64,000 nucleotides of DNA, taken from assembly GCF_000372725.1 (NCBI RefSeq), contig NW_005196681.1, forward strand, positions 407,107 to 471,106. The letters run 5' to 3'. This document shows, piece by piece, positions 41,956 to 52,028 of this stretch; position 1 is the first letter of the stretch; the number at the start of each line of letters is the position of its first letter. This DNA comes from Emiliania huxleyi CCMP1516 (lineage: Eukaryota > Haptophyta > Isochrysidales > Noelaerhabdaceae). The position numbers and the translations under genes were made by a program. Below the pieces are notes generated by a model. That model made no database searches, had not been told where the DNA came from, and was given only the letters and a program-made list of their open reading frames with translations.

Positions 41956-42327
41956 TCACACCTGAAGGTGAGCACTTGAGCACTGGATAGGGTCGATTCC
42001 GCATGGGGTACGTGAAGGTGTTTAATTATAATACACGAAGGATTAGCTGTGTCTACTCTGCTAAATCTCTCTCGAGGTTCTCGAGGGGAGGGATATCCTT
42101 TCTTTGGCCGCGTTGGGTAGCAGTTACCCATGAAGCGTGAACAGAAATCAGATATTTTTTCTTCTTGTGAACAGTGGGTCACGAGTTTGAACAGCGATCC
42201 TTTGAAAGAGACAGCGGACCAAAACAAGAACACAACGCGCACTCTCACATGACAAACAACTAACAAGCGATTCCAGTATCCCACGTCCCACGACAGCGTC
42301 GGTTGGGACTACAGAATTCGGACTACA

Positions 42328-43195
42328 CTGAGAGAGGGTGTAGAGGATGTAGAGTGTAGAGCGCTGTAGAGCTGTAGAGCGTTCTGGAGCGCTGTAGAGC
42401 TGTAGAGCTCTACATCCGGCGCGGGACGATGTATGTGAGTCCGATGTAGAGCGATGTAGAGGCGCTCTACGTGAAATCTCTACAACAAACTCTACGTCAT
42501 AAGCGGCGAACGAGGCACGGTCGCTCTCCGACTGAGGCGCGTTGCACTTGCCAGTGCTGGTCTGCCCTGGCCTTCTGTCTGCCCGCCCAATGGGTGGCAG
42601 GTGCCTCTGCTGCTGTGGCATGCCTCACGGCTGCGACTGGCCGGCGCCTCGGCGCGTCAGCTCGGCTCGGCGTAGCGATCGTGTGGCCAGCGCAACTCGC
42701 CTGGACTCAACGCTCAGCCAGGAGCTCCCGCACGCGCTGGCGCGAGGCATGGCGCATGCAACGCGCAGCAATGCTCGCCTCGCCTCGCGCAAATGCGACC
42801 GTCCTCGCAGCCGACAGTCCACCGCCTGCTAAAGAAGCACAGCGACGAATGCGGCACCGGCGACGCATGGCAGGCTGGTCATGACGCAGTTATAGGGTGT
42901 TGTGTGCCGTCAGAGGGACTCTCTGTGTGTCAGGGATAGTCAGGGCCGTCCACCAGCTCCAGTAAGCTCCGGAGACACCCCATTAGCGCGGCTCGACCTC
43001 TTTGAGTCACTGCAACCTGGCGGGTTGGCTGTAGAGCCTCTACAACCAACTCTACAGCAAAATCGCGCTCTACAGTGCTCTACATCTGCATCGCTCTGTC
43101 CCGCGCCGGATGTAGAGCTCTACAGCTCTACAGCGCTCCACAGCTCTACAGCTCTACAGCGCTCTACACTCTACATCCTCTACACCCTCCCTCAG
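42328..43195. mobile_element. fold-back/TIR DNA element with 8-bp target duplication
   Basis: Long terminal inverted repeats (about 160-180 bp each, 42328-42490 and 43018-43195) are built from GTAGAGC/GCTCTAC words. The ends are CTGAGAGAGGGTGTAGAGGA and its near-exact inverse. It is flanked by the 8-bp duplication GGACTACA (42320-42327 and 43196-43203). The interior of about 500 bp has no transposase. An 8-bp duplication fits hAT-like and related superfamilies. Non-autonomous. Confidence 0.92.
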
Positions 43196-43203
43196 GGACT
43201 ACA

Positions 43204-43581
43204 ATGCATGAAGGGTAGAGGGGCCTGTCCGCGGAACTAGGCGACACGGGCACCCCCCACGCCCCCCACTGTGGCCGAGCGTCAGAGGCCTGCCGCTTGC
43301 TTGCTTGTTCTTGACTGCCCCAAAGCCCAATCAACTGGTACGCTCCTTGCGCGCCCGCCTGCTTGTTGGTTGATGTTGGCGGCGTCGCCCGCCAGCCGCC
43401 ACCGCAGCCATGGACATCTGCTGCGTGTGGTGGACGACAAACATGGCGACAAAGGCAGAGATTTTTGAATTCTTTTTATCGCTATCATCCAGGCGCCCGC
43501 GATCAAGTGGTGAGTGTTTGTGTATCGCGCGCCTTGCAGGGGGGGGCGCGCGGAAAAGAGGACCCTTGTCAAGCTGTCAAG
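43204..43581. other. 5' region of the HET/ankyrin gene
   Basis: No gene is seen. Contains a 19-bp phrase (GCAGCCATGGACATCTGCT near 43403) also found near 5963. Confidence 0.4.
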
Positions 43582-45532
43582 ATGGAACGCTTGGTTTCAA
43601 ATACCAGCAATTCGAGGCTCTCCAGGCGGTCCAACGAGGCGGTCGTCGAGCCTTCTGTGGAGGCTAGCGTCGAGCTGAGCGACACGGCGGCATGCGGCTC
43701 AAACGGCGGAGTCACGGTTCGGCACCTAAAGTCGCTCCTCGCACGCGCGGACCTGACGTGGACGACGGCGCAGTTCGTGAAGCGTGTAGTCAAGCCGCTC
43801 ACGGAAGGGAGGGAGTGCAGGTACGTCGACCTGCCAGCGGTGCGTGGCGAGAGCGGCGTGGTGGGCAAGGCGGACGCGTTTGCCTCGCACTGCTGGCAGG
43901 GCAGCTTCGCGGACCTGGTCGCGGCAATCGCCTATGTGCTCGACGAGGACCAGAGGGTGTGGGTGGACGCGCTCGCGGTGAACCAGCACCCGCACACCCC
44001 GCAGCACAAGTCGGACGTCAAGCGCTTTGCAGAGACGGCGGGCCCCGAGCGGCCTCGCCCCATCCGCCCTGCCTCGCTGGTCATGCACGTCCTCGTCGCT
44101 GTAGGTGCGCGCGTGCCCTGTCCTCGTCCTCTGCGCGGCGCACCTCGAGTCCGTCGCGGCGATGAGCGCCGACGACGCACGCGCCGGCAAGATCAAGCTC
44201 GTGCCTCCCGCCGAGCGCAAGCGGTGCGCCTTTTGGCGCGTGTGGTGTCTCGTCGAGCTCGCGGCGGCGCTGGCGGAGAACAAGCCGGTGGTGATGCTGG
44301 TTGGCTCGCGCCAGCCGAGCGGCGAGTTCGAGCCCGACCCGCGCATGCTGGTCAACATGTACCGCCTAACCCTAACCCTAACCCTAACCCTAACCCTAAC
44401 CCTAACCCCAACCCTAGGTCAACATGTACCGCCTCGTCGACATCAACGACTCGGAGGCGACCCTGCCGGAGGACGTCGCCCTCATCCTCGACGCGATGCT
44501 CCCGCAGATCCTCGGGCTGGCGGACCGCGTCCAGGCGCCGCTGCAGTCCACACCCTCCGCCTCTCCGCCGTTCTCACCCAGCTGCTGCGCCTCACAGGCG
44601 GTGCGGGCGGTCAACGCGCTCGCGAAGGGAGCCCTCACCGGCGCGATGCGCTGCATGCGCCGGCCAGAGATTCTGCGCGCCGCGCTCGGCCGCACGGCGC
44701 CGCTGCTCGCTCGCTCCTCCGCAGTGCGGGCTGAGGCGCTGCCGGCGGCCGCCGCGGGCGGCTTCCTCGAGGTGGTTCGCGCGCTGCTCGCTGCCGGCGT
44801 GGAGGACGCAGACCGGCGGGACGAGATGGGCCAGACGGCGCTTATGAACGCGGCGCAGGGCGGGCATTGCGAGGTGGGGGGGGGAGTGGATGTGGTGGAC
44901 GCGCGCTCGCTCTCTCGTGCCCTGACTCGCGGCCCTTCCCGCCGCAGGTCGTGGAGCTGCTCCTCGCCGCCGGCGCGAGCGTGCGCCTCAAAAAGGAGGA
45001 CGGCTTCGACGCCCTCCTCCTCGCCGCCAACGGCAGCCACGCCGACGCGGTCGATTCGCTCCTCCTCGCCGGCGCCGACCCGAGCAGCAGAGACTCGAGG
45101 GGGCGCACGGCCGCAGACATGATCGCGGAGCAGCAGCGGCTCCGCGGGCCGACGCGCGCCATGTCCGACAAGAACAAGTGGTTCATGCCCCTCGACGAGC
45201 CCTCCGCCGACAAGGCCCGCCACCCGAGCGGCCGCCGCCTCCGCCCGCCCTCGATCGGCAGGACGCCGACCAGCGTCTTCGAGCGGATGTACACCTCCTT
45301 CCAGCGCCTCTCCAGCGACCTCCCCTTCTCCGAGCCGAGCGACGGCGGGAGCGACGGCATCGCCTCTCCTAGCGTGAGCCTCGCGTGCAGCCGTGGCGCT
45401 TCCACAGAGCCTCGGGCAGGGCGGGTGCGCGGCGAGAGCGATTCGCCGCCGCTGCTCGCGGAGAGTGGAGGGCCGATGGCTTGGCTCTGTCACCTGTGCC
45501 TTCTAGGGCCCCTCTGTGCGGGCCGCGGCTGA
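43582..45532 (+). CDS. HET/TIR-like domain protein with C-terminal ankyrin repeats
   Basis: Five exons (43582-44037, 44105-44350, 44418-44534, 44598-44873, 44948-45532) give about 559 aa. The N-terminal domain has the order DAFASHCWQGSFADLVAA, VWVDALAVNQHP, CPVLVLCAAHLES, then FWRVWCLVELAAAL and PVVMLVGSRQP. That spacing resembles HET/TIR-like signalling domains found in fungal and algal proteins. Ankyrin repeats follow (EALPAAAAGGFLEVVRALLA, TALMNAAQGGHCEVVELLLA, DALLLAANGSHADAVDSLLL). A serine-rich tail closes. Such architectures suggest a stress or immune-type sensor, but catalytic residues cannot be assigned. Introns are GC, GT, GC and GT in order. Confidence 0.65.
44351..44417 (+). repeat. 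intron with perfect 17-bp exon duplication and (CCCTAA)n filler
   Basis: GTCAACATGTACCGCCT is present at 44351-44367 and again at the start of the next exon, 44418-44434. Between them are about eight telomere-type AACCCT units ending CCCTAG. GT-AG, 67 bp. Confidence 0.97.
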
Positions 45533-45906
45533 TGCTCAAACGGATCGGTTCTAACGAGCACTCGAGCACGGGACATGCAGAAAGGGGTCGCAGTAAGTCT
45601 ACGTGTAGAGGCGTGCCCGCCCGCCACAGAACGGGCCAGGTGCGCGTCGCGAGTTGCGCGCATCCAATAGGAGTGTATACTCAACACAGCCTCTCCACAC
45701 GTCCACTCTCCACCGTGTGAGCTGCTGTCATGTGGCAAGGTTTAGTTAGATATAGGCAACATGTTGAGGGTCTCATATGTCGTGTCATGAGAGTCATGTG
45801 GCGCATGTTATGACTCACATTGAGTCAATTGTCATGTTTTAGAAACAATTCTTATACGTTAGTGATTTCACACACTTTCAGAGTATTCAGAGTCAGAGAC
45901 CATGCT
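45533..45906. other. intergenic, no supported gene
   Basis: 3' flank of the HET/ankyrin gene, with AT-richer DNA from 45720 containing several TCATGT/TCATG words. Confidence 0.4.
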
Positions 45907-45917
45907 CACTTTACACT

Positions 45918-46195
45918 AGACGACGGGGAGGCGGAGCAGACGCGCAGGGCGAGACGAGGGAGGGAGCAGGATGTTGCTGAGATCAGCAGGAGGATGTACG
46001 ACGAGATTAGGAGCAGCAGGGACCCGAGGGACCATGTGGAAGACGGCTAGTGCTAGTCCCCCATCGGGAGGACGACCCCGGCTAGTCGCCGACCACACAC
46101 CCACAAAGAACCCTGCACAAAGACCGCAGGGCGGGGACCTGTTCCTTTTTACCCATCTCCTAGTAGAGGTGTCCGTTTTATTTATTTATTTATTT
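45918..46195 (+). mobile_element. 5'-truncated copy of second LINE family, 278 bp
   Basis: Encodes an ORF end (REQDVAEISRRMYDEIRSSR, stop at 46048-46050), then a 3' UTR (GCGGGGACCTGTTCC, TAGTAGAGGTGTCCG) and a (TTTA)n tail. Exact 11-bp duplication CACTTTACACT at 45907-45917 and 46196-46206. Confidence 0.9.
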
Positions 46196-46329
46196 CACTT
46201 TACACTTAGCCTTAGGCTTAGAGCGGCTTTTCGGGGAAGGTCGCGCGAGGGGCAAAGCGGGAGAAAAAGACGCCAAAAAGGAAAAGCCCAAGAGACGAGA
46301 AAGACAAAGAGCGGGAAAAAGGTCCTCAA

Positions 46330-46466
46330 ACCACGACACCGCACACGTCAGTCGTCACACACCCACTGAGTCCGTCACACACCACAGTCACAGACACACG
46401 CGTTCAGTTCAAGATGTGCGACGGTCTCAGTGGGTGTGTGACGACTGACGTGTGCGGTGTCGTGGT
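46330..46466. repeat. perfect 41-bp inverted repeat adjoining a gap
   Basis: Arms 46330-46370 and 46426-46466 (ACCACGACACCGCACACGTC and continuing) are exact reverse complements with a 55-bp spacer. The right arm ends one base before the N run. Confidence 0.95.
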
Positions 46467-46467
46467 C

Positions 46468-46567
46468 NNNNNNNNNNNNNNNNNNNNNNNNNNNNNNNNN
46501 NNNNNNNNNNNNNNNNNNNNNNNNNNNNNNNNNNNNNNNNNNNNNNNNNNNNNNNNNNNNNNNNNNN
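46468..46567. other. assembly gap (100 N)
   Basis: A run of N directly next to the inverted repeat. Confidence 1.
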
Positions 46568-48092
46568 GGGGAAGGAGCAAAAGAAGAAGCCCAGAGTCAG
46601 AACCTCCTCACCGGATCATGCTCAAGGGCATGCTCCACAATACGCAGTGGTCAACTGAGGGGCGCCACCCGAAGTATCGCCATTCCAATTTTCACATATG
46701 CTCTGTTCATATTGTTTGCAGGACCAAAATTGTTCTCCTGCCCGTTTCCAAAGGCAGGCTTTACACCTAGCATCCACCCTCTGCATATACCGGATATGCA
46801 ACGGTGGCATAAAGTGAATGATACACCGTCGCAAGATGGGTTCTAAAAAATGGGATCTAGCCGCGCGCGGTAAGTAACAAAGTAAGGCACGCGCGACACA
46901 CCGACACTTCACGCGACGTGGACGCCACCTTAAAGGGGAAGGACCCTGAGTTGCACAGGGGTTGTGCGCCAGGCCCTCCTGCTCGGCTCCAGCGAGTAGA
47001 CAAGTGTTGTCATCAACAGAGTAGAAGGATCTGACCTCAGGGCCGATGTGACCAAGCGCTGGAGTGGTAGCGTGGTTTTACCTCACACCCATGGTCTCAC
47101 AGTGTGCCGGCAGTCGCCGAGCAGTGTCGCTCACACAAGCCGCAGCACAAGTGACTGAGGGCCAGTGAGGGCGAGCCCATCGCTGTCACAGCTGTGGCAG
47201 CCGCACAGTGGGCTGTACTAACTGTGCAGACCGTGTGAGCAGCAGAGGAGCTGCTCTCCAGGCTTCAGTCGCAAAGAGGTGCATGCCACCGAAAGCGCTG
47301 TCGAGGTTCGCCGAGCGCGGCGCAGGTCAGGGAAGCCGCCACCGACGAGCGCGTTGGACTTTTCACTCAGAACAAAGACGGGGACACAGCGGACGGTGCG
47401 GGGTGTGTCCCGTCATAGCGGCGAGGCGCGGGACCGTCTGTGGCGAGGTGGGTCGCGTCCCTGAATTTCCGTCAACTCACACGGTCCTACCTTCCCCCCG
47501 TAGGACGATGGGGACCCCCCCCCCCCCCCCCCCGCGGCCGCGCTCCGGACCCCCGCGACCGCAGTTCGCACTCCCCCGCGACGGCGCGTCGTCACCAGTC
47601 ATGTGTCCACGTACACGTGTCACGTGTGCTCCGGTCCGTCAGTCCGCGTCCGCGCGCGCCTCGGCTTCGGGACCGCACAAGCGACAAGGGTCAATATATA
47701 CAATCTCAAGGCCGAAGCCTTAGGGGACCCTCAGAACCCTCTAGAGGGGTACCCTAAGAGGCCGAAGCGCGAACTAGGCGAGCGCTGGTGCGGGGCTGCG
47801 GGGCCGGGGGCGCCCCCAGCGCCAAACGCGCTCCCCCACGCGCTGTGACTCCGACGTACTACACGTTTTCAAACTCAGTGTGTCGAACCACTAGACCACA
47901 AAGCGAAAGCCCAATTGCGCACTGTTCGTAGTGCAAGTGGACTACACAGAGACATGCTACCGACCGCTCCATACCAACAAGCCAACCACTCCACCGACCA
48001 GAAGAACCACACACGCTCACGCCAGCTTCATGCGCACAGCCACATATACACAAACAATTAACTAAGACGCGCCCCTGCCACTTAGAGCCGCC
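46568..48092. other. intergenic, no supported gene
   Basis: Contains AT-richer DNA (46600-46860), a poly-C run near 47514-47533 and the 3' flank of the acyl-CoA synthetase gene. No frame shows coding-like features or known domains. Confidence 0.4.
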
Positions 48093-50809
48093 TCACGCGG
48101 CGGCGGCCGCCGGCTCCTCGCCCGCCGCCTTCTCGGCGAGCAGCTCGCGCAGCTCCCGCTTGAGCACCTTGCCCGTGCTGTTCTTGGGTAGCTCGTCGAG
48201 CCAGTGGTAGGCGCGCGGCCGCTTGAAGCGCGCGAGCGAGGCGAGGCACAGCTCGTCCAGCTCCGCCTCGAGCGCCTCCCTCGCCTCGCGCCGCGTGCCG
48301 GGCGGCGGCACGAGCGCCGCCGCCACCTCCTCGCCCCACTCGAGGTGCGGCACCCCAACGACGGCGACCTCGGACACGGCCTCGTGTGTGAGCAGCACCT
48401 CCTCCACCTGCGCGTCGGGGCCGCAGCTGGGGGGCCGCACCTCTCCCTCCCGGCTCCCTCTCCCTCCCGGCCCCCTCTCCCTCCCGGCTCCCTCTCCCTC
48501 CCGGCTCCCTCTCCCTCCCGGCTCCCTCTCCCTCCCGGCTCCCTCTCCCTCCCGGCTCCCTCTCCCTCCCGGCCCCCTCTCCCTCCCGGCTCCCTCTCCC
48601 TCCCGGCTCCCTCTCCCTCCCGGCCCCCTCTCCCTCCCGGCCCCCTCTCCCTCCCGGCTCCCTCTCCCTCCCGGCCCCCTCTCCCTCCGGAGGCCAGTCT
48701 CTCGAGGCCGCAGCTCGAGGCCGCAGCTCGGGCTGTGCGGCGACATCTCGGGCTGTGCGGGGAGGGTGCGGCCGAGCCGTCGCCTCGCGCGGGTAGATGT
48801 TGGAGCCGCCGCGGATGATCATGTCCTTGATGCGGTCCTCGAGGGTGAGGCAGCCGCGGGTCGGGTCGAGGCGGCCCGAGTCGCCTGTCCGGAGCCAGCC
48901 TCCGGGGAAGAAGGTTCGGCGGGTGGCCTCCTCGTCCCCGAGGTAGCCAGACATCACCTGCGGGGGAGGGGAGGGAGGTGCGTCGAGGGGGGAGGAGGGG
49001 TCGGTCGCACGCGGAGAGGGGCAGACAGGCGGGGAGGAGAGGGGCAGACAGGCGGGGAGGAGAGGGGCAGACAGGCGGGGAGGAGAGGGGCAGACAGGCG
49101 GGGAGGAGAGGGGCAGACAGGCGGGGAGGAGAGGGGCAGACAGGCGGGGGAGGAGAGGGGCAGACAGGCGGGGAGGAGAGGGGCAGACAGGCGGGGAGGA
49201 GAGGGGCAGACAGGCGGGGAGGAGAGGACGAGGTGCGGAGTGTCTAGGAAGCGTCTGGGAAGTGTCCAGGAAGTGTCCAGGTAGTGCTCACCGGCGAGCC
49301 GCGCACGCACACCTCGCCGATGGAGCCGTGCGGCAGCCTCTCGCCCTGCTCGCCCGCCACCATCACCTCCACCTCGTGCGAGAACGGCCAACCGACCGAC
49401 CGCAGCAACGCCTCGTCGGCCCCGCGATGCCACTGCCGCCCGAGGTGCGCGATGGTCATAGGGCACTCGCCCATCCCGTACACCTGGACGATCCGGTCCT
49501 CGCCGAACCTCCCCATCGCCCGCCGCAGCAGATCGACGTGCAGCGGCCCGCCCCCCACCACGACCGTCCGAAGATGCTCGAGCGCCTCGCCGCTCGCGCG
49601 GCTCGCCGCGTCAGCCTCGCAGAGCCGGTGGAGCATCGTCGGCGCGAGAAAGGTGCAGGCGCCCGCCCAGCGCGGCAGCAGCTCGTGGAGCACCTGCGGC
49701 AGGGGCGAGGCTCGCCCCTCCCGACTCGCACCTCCCGCCCCCGGCGGCGGCGGCGCGGGGCCGAGCGCCTCGGACGGGTCGAAGGCGGCCGAGGCGGGGA
49801 CGACGTTGCACGCGCCCGCGGCGAGGTGCGGGATGTGGTACATGCCTGCGGGCGGGTTGGGGCTAGGGTGAGATGCGGGATGTGGTGCATGCCTGCGGGA
49901 CTAGCTTGGCAAGGGTCTGGGAAGGGTCTGGGAGGCGTCCGGGAAGCGTCCGGGGAGCGTCTGGCGGGGTGCGCGGGGCGGCGAGCCGGAGGCGTGCGTG
50001 AGAGGCGCCGCGTGCAGCATGGCCTCCTCCGGCCGGACCGCGTGCAGGTCGGTCAGGAAGGCGCGGCTCTGCGCGCGCAGGTTCTCGTGGGAGAGCACCG
50101 CCGCCTTTGGTCGACCGGTCGTGCCAGAGGTGAAGAAGAGCCACGCCGGAGAGCCTGCCTCCACCGCAGCCACCCGGTCGAGCAGCGCGTGCGCCGGCGC
50201 GCCCTCGAGCGCGCGCGCAGCGTCGCTCTCGAAGAGCGACGCGTACCTGCGGGGAGGGGCGCGGGGCGTCGGCCGGGCTCCGCGTGGCCAGTCGAGCAAG
50301 GTGCGCGCCACTGCTCGTCGCCGACCCGCAGGAGCGAAACGCCGCTCGAGGTCCCACCCGCCTGCTCGACGGCGTCCTCGACAGTGGACTGTAGCTTGCC
50401 GTCCGCAAAGACGGCCCGCGCGCTGGAGCGGCCAAGGCAGAAGGCGATCTCCTTCGCGTGCAGCTTGGCGTTGAGCGGCGCCACTGTTAGCCCGGCGTGC
50501 AGGCAGCCCCAGAAGACCTCGAAGAAGGCGGGCACGTTGTGCATCATCTGACCGCGAGGCGCGGCCGCGTGAGCCCACGCGCTAGCGGAAGTCTCAGGCG
50601 GCGCGCCGCGTGATGCATCTATGCCACGCGACCAGCGCAACCGTATCGCCGGCCGAGAGGCCGTGCTCCGAGCGGAGCGTCTCGGCCAGCTGCGCAGATC
50701 GGAGAGAGAGCTGGCCGAAGCTCTGGTGGACCCGGTTTCCGACGCCGACGGCGGGTGCGGAGGCCGCCATCTGAGCACGGCGGTGCAGGAGGCCGGCCAA
50801 ATTGCGCAT
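48093..50809 (-). CDS. AMP-binding acyl-CoA synthetase/ligase
   Basis: Seven exons (50630-50809, 50312-50547, 49987-50246, 49769-49845, 49292-49693, 48784-48957, 48093-48407) join in phase to about 547 aa. ANL-superfamily motifs appear in order: VFWGCLHAGLTVAPLN, the P-loop LFFTSGTTGRPKAAVLSHEN, YGMGECP (adenine pocket), GWLRTGDSGRLD, LEDRIKDMIIRGGSNIYPRE (hinge) and PKNSTGKVLKREL with the catalytic lysine. It would form an acyl-adenylate then acyl-CoA from a carboxylate, ATP and CoA; chain length is unknown. There is no clear targeting peptide. Four introns are GC-AG and two GT-AG. Two contain large minisatellites. Confidence 0.9.
48436..48690. repeat. 17-bp minisatellite in an acyl-CoA synthetase intron
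   Basis: About 14-15 copies of CTCCCTCTCCCTCCCGG with CT/CC variants, inside the GC-AG intron 48408-48783. Confidence 0.93.
49016..49225. repeat. 23-bp minisatellite in an acyl-CoA synthetase intron
   Basis: About nine copies of GGGGCAGACAGGCGGGGAGG plus AGA, inside the GT-AG intron 48958-49291, one copy with an extra G. The intron start also carries TGGACACTTCC repeats. Confidence 0.93.
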
Positions 50810-50889
50810 GGCAGTACGCTCGACCAGCAACTTGGGTTGGCAACTTCGGGCATCAGGCAGGAACGTGCACCCCGCAGCCCCCAAATCGC

Positions 50890-50894
<5 letters not shown>

Positions 50895-50948
<54 letters not shown>
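50895..50948. repeat. (GT)n microsatellite upstream of the acyl-CoA synthetase
   Basis: About 27 GT units, followed by two copies of ACTCACTCACTCG. It lies within 140 bp of the start codon, so it sits in the promoter or 5' UTR. Confidence 0.95.
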
Positions 50949-50951
<3 letters not shown>

Positions 50952-51465
50952 CACTCACTCGGTGTGTGTGTACTCACTCACTCGCACAGAGACAGTCATG
51001 CAACACGGGGTCCCAGGGAAGGCGAGCAAAAACCTTATCGCGACTTACTGAGGGGGTATTAATTTAGCTTGCCAGCGCGTCACACGTTCACCCCGCAAAA
51101 GTTGGAGACCCTGTCAGTCAGTCTACACACTACATACAGCAGTCCCCAGCCAGTCCGTCCGCCCCCCAACCAAGTATGCAACCGACGGTATCTCGGTATG
51201 CTCGTATTAAGAGACAACTAGCAACGCAAAGTACTCGAGTAAGACGAGGAGCTCCAGCTAGTGGCGCTATAAACTGTAACTTCACAAGACCATGTATGTA
51301 TGTAGGAAGGTGAAGAACAGCCAGGCTCGGACTGGACACCAACGCGGTGGGGTGGACGCGCAGAAGATGACGAAAGCGTATCGTAAAAAACGCGTGACAT
51401 CCAGCCCGGAGCCCGCAACGAAAGCAGGGGGGAGGGGAGGCTGTGCGACTTGAGCTCGTGTTGCC
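50949..51465. other. intergenic between divergent genes
   Basis: Shared upstream region of the acyl-CoA synthetase (-) and the MADS-box gene (+). No conserved element could be named. Confidence 0.4.
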
Positions 51466-52028
51466 ATGCCTGGCGGCCAAAAGACTGTGGAGGGCCGCAT
51501 CGAGATCGCACCTATCGAGTGCCCGCGGCACCGGAGAATCACCTACTCGAAGCGCAAGGCTGGCCTCGTCCGCAAGGCCACGGAGCTCGCTGTTCTTTGT
51601 GACGCTGACGTGGCGGTGCTGATGTGCAATGCCGACAAGAGGCTCAGCGTCTACTCGAGCAGCCCTGTCGACCACGTCCTCGAGAAGTTCAGCCTCTTCG
51701 AAGGCATCCCCGAGGTTGGGCTTTCGAGGCCTCACCTCCTCGCCCGCCGCCAGTCTGCGCTCTGATCGCGTCCTCTCGACCCCTCTCGCCATCGCAGGTC
51801 TTCACGGAGGAAGACTACTTTCGAGGGCGTGAGCTGCCGCCAGTCGACCCCACTACGCTTGCGCTGGCGCCTGATTCGAACCCGTTCGTCTCGAGTGGCC
51901 CATCCGCGACGCCGCAAGCATCCCTGCGTCTGGGCAAGCGGCTGAGGGAGGCGGCTTCCCTCCCACGCGGAGATCCGCGGCCATCTCCTTACCCAACGCT
52001 AGATGTGGGCCCCTCGGTCGACTTTTAA
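51466..52028 (+). CDS. MADS-box transcription factor
   Basis: Exons 51466-51714 and 51798-52028 join across an 83-bp GT-AG intron to 159 aa. The MADS domain covers about residues 10-65: GRIEIAPIECPRHRRITYSK, RKAGLVRKATELAVLCDADV, AVLMCNADKRLSVYSSS. It resembles SRF/MEF2-type DNA-binding domains, which dimerise and bind CArG-like sites. A usual early motif (GR-K/R-K-I) is GRIEI here. The C-terminus (EEDYFRGRELPPVDPTTLA) lacks a plant K-box. It probably regulates transcription in the nucleus. Confidence 0.88.

Noticed and set aside
44366..44416. CCCTAA array as a chromosome end
   Set aside because: It is about 50 bp, inside a gene, with exon on both sides and a duplicated exon start; not a telomere.
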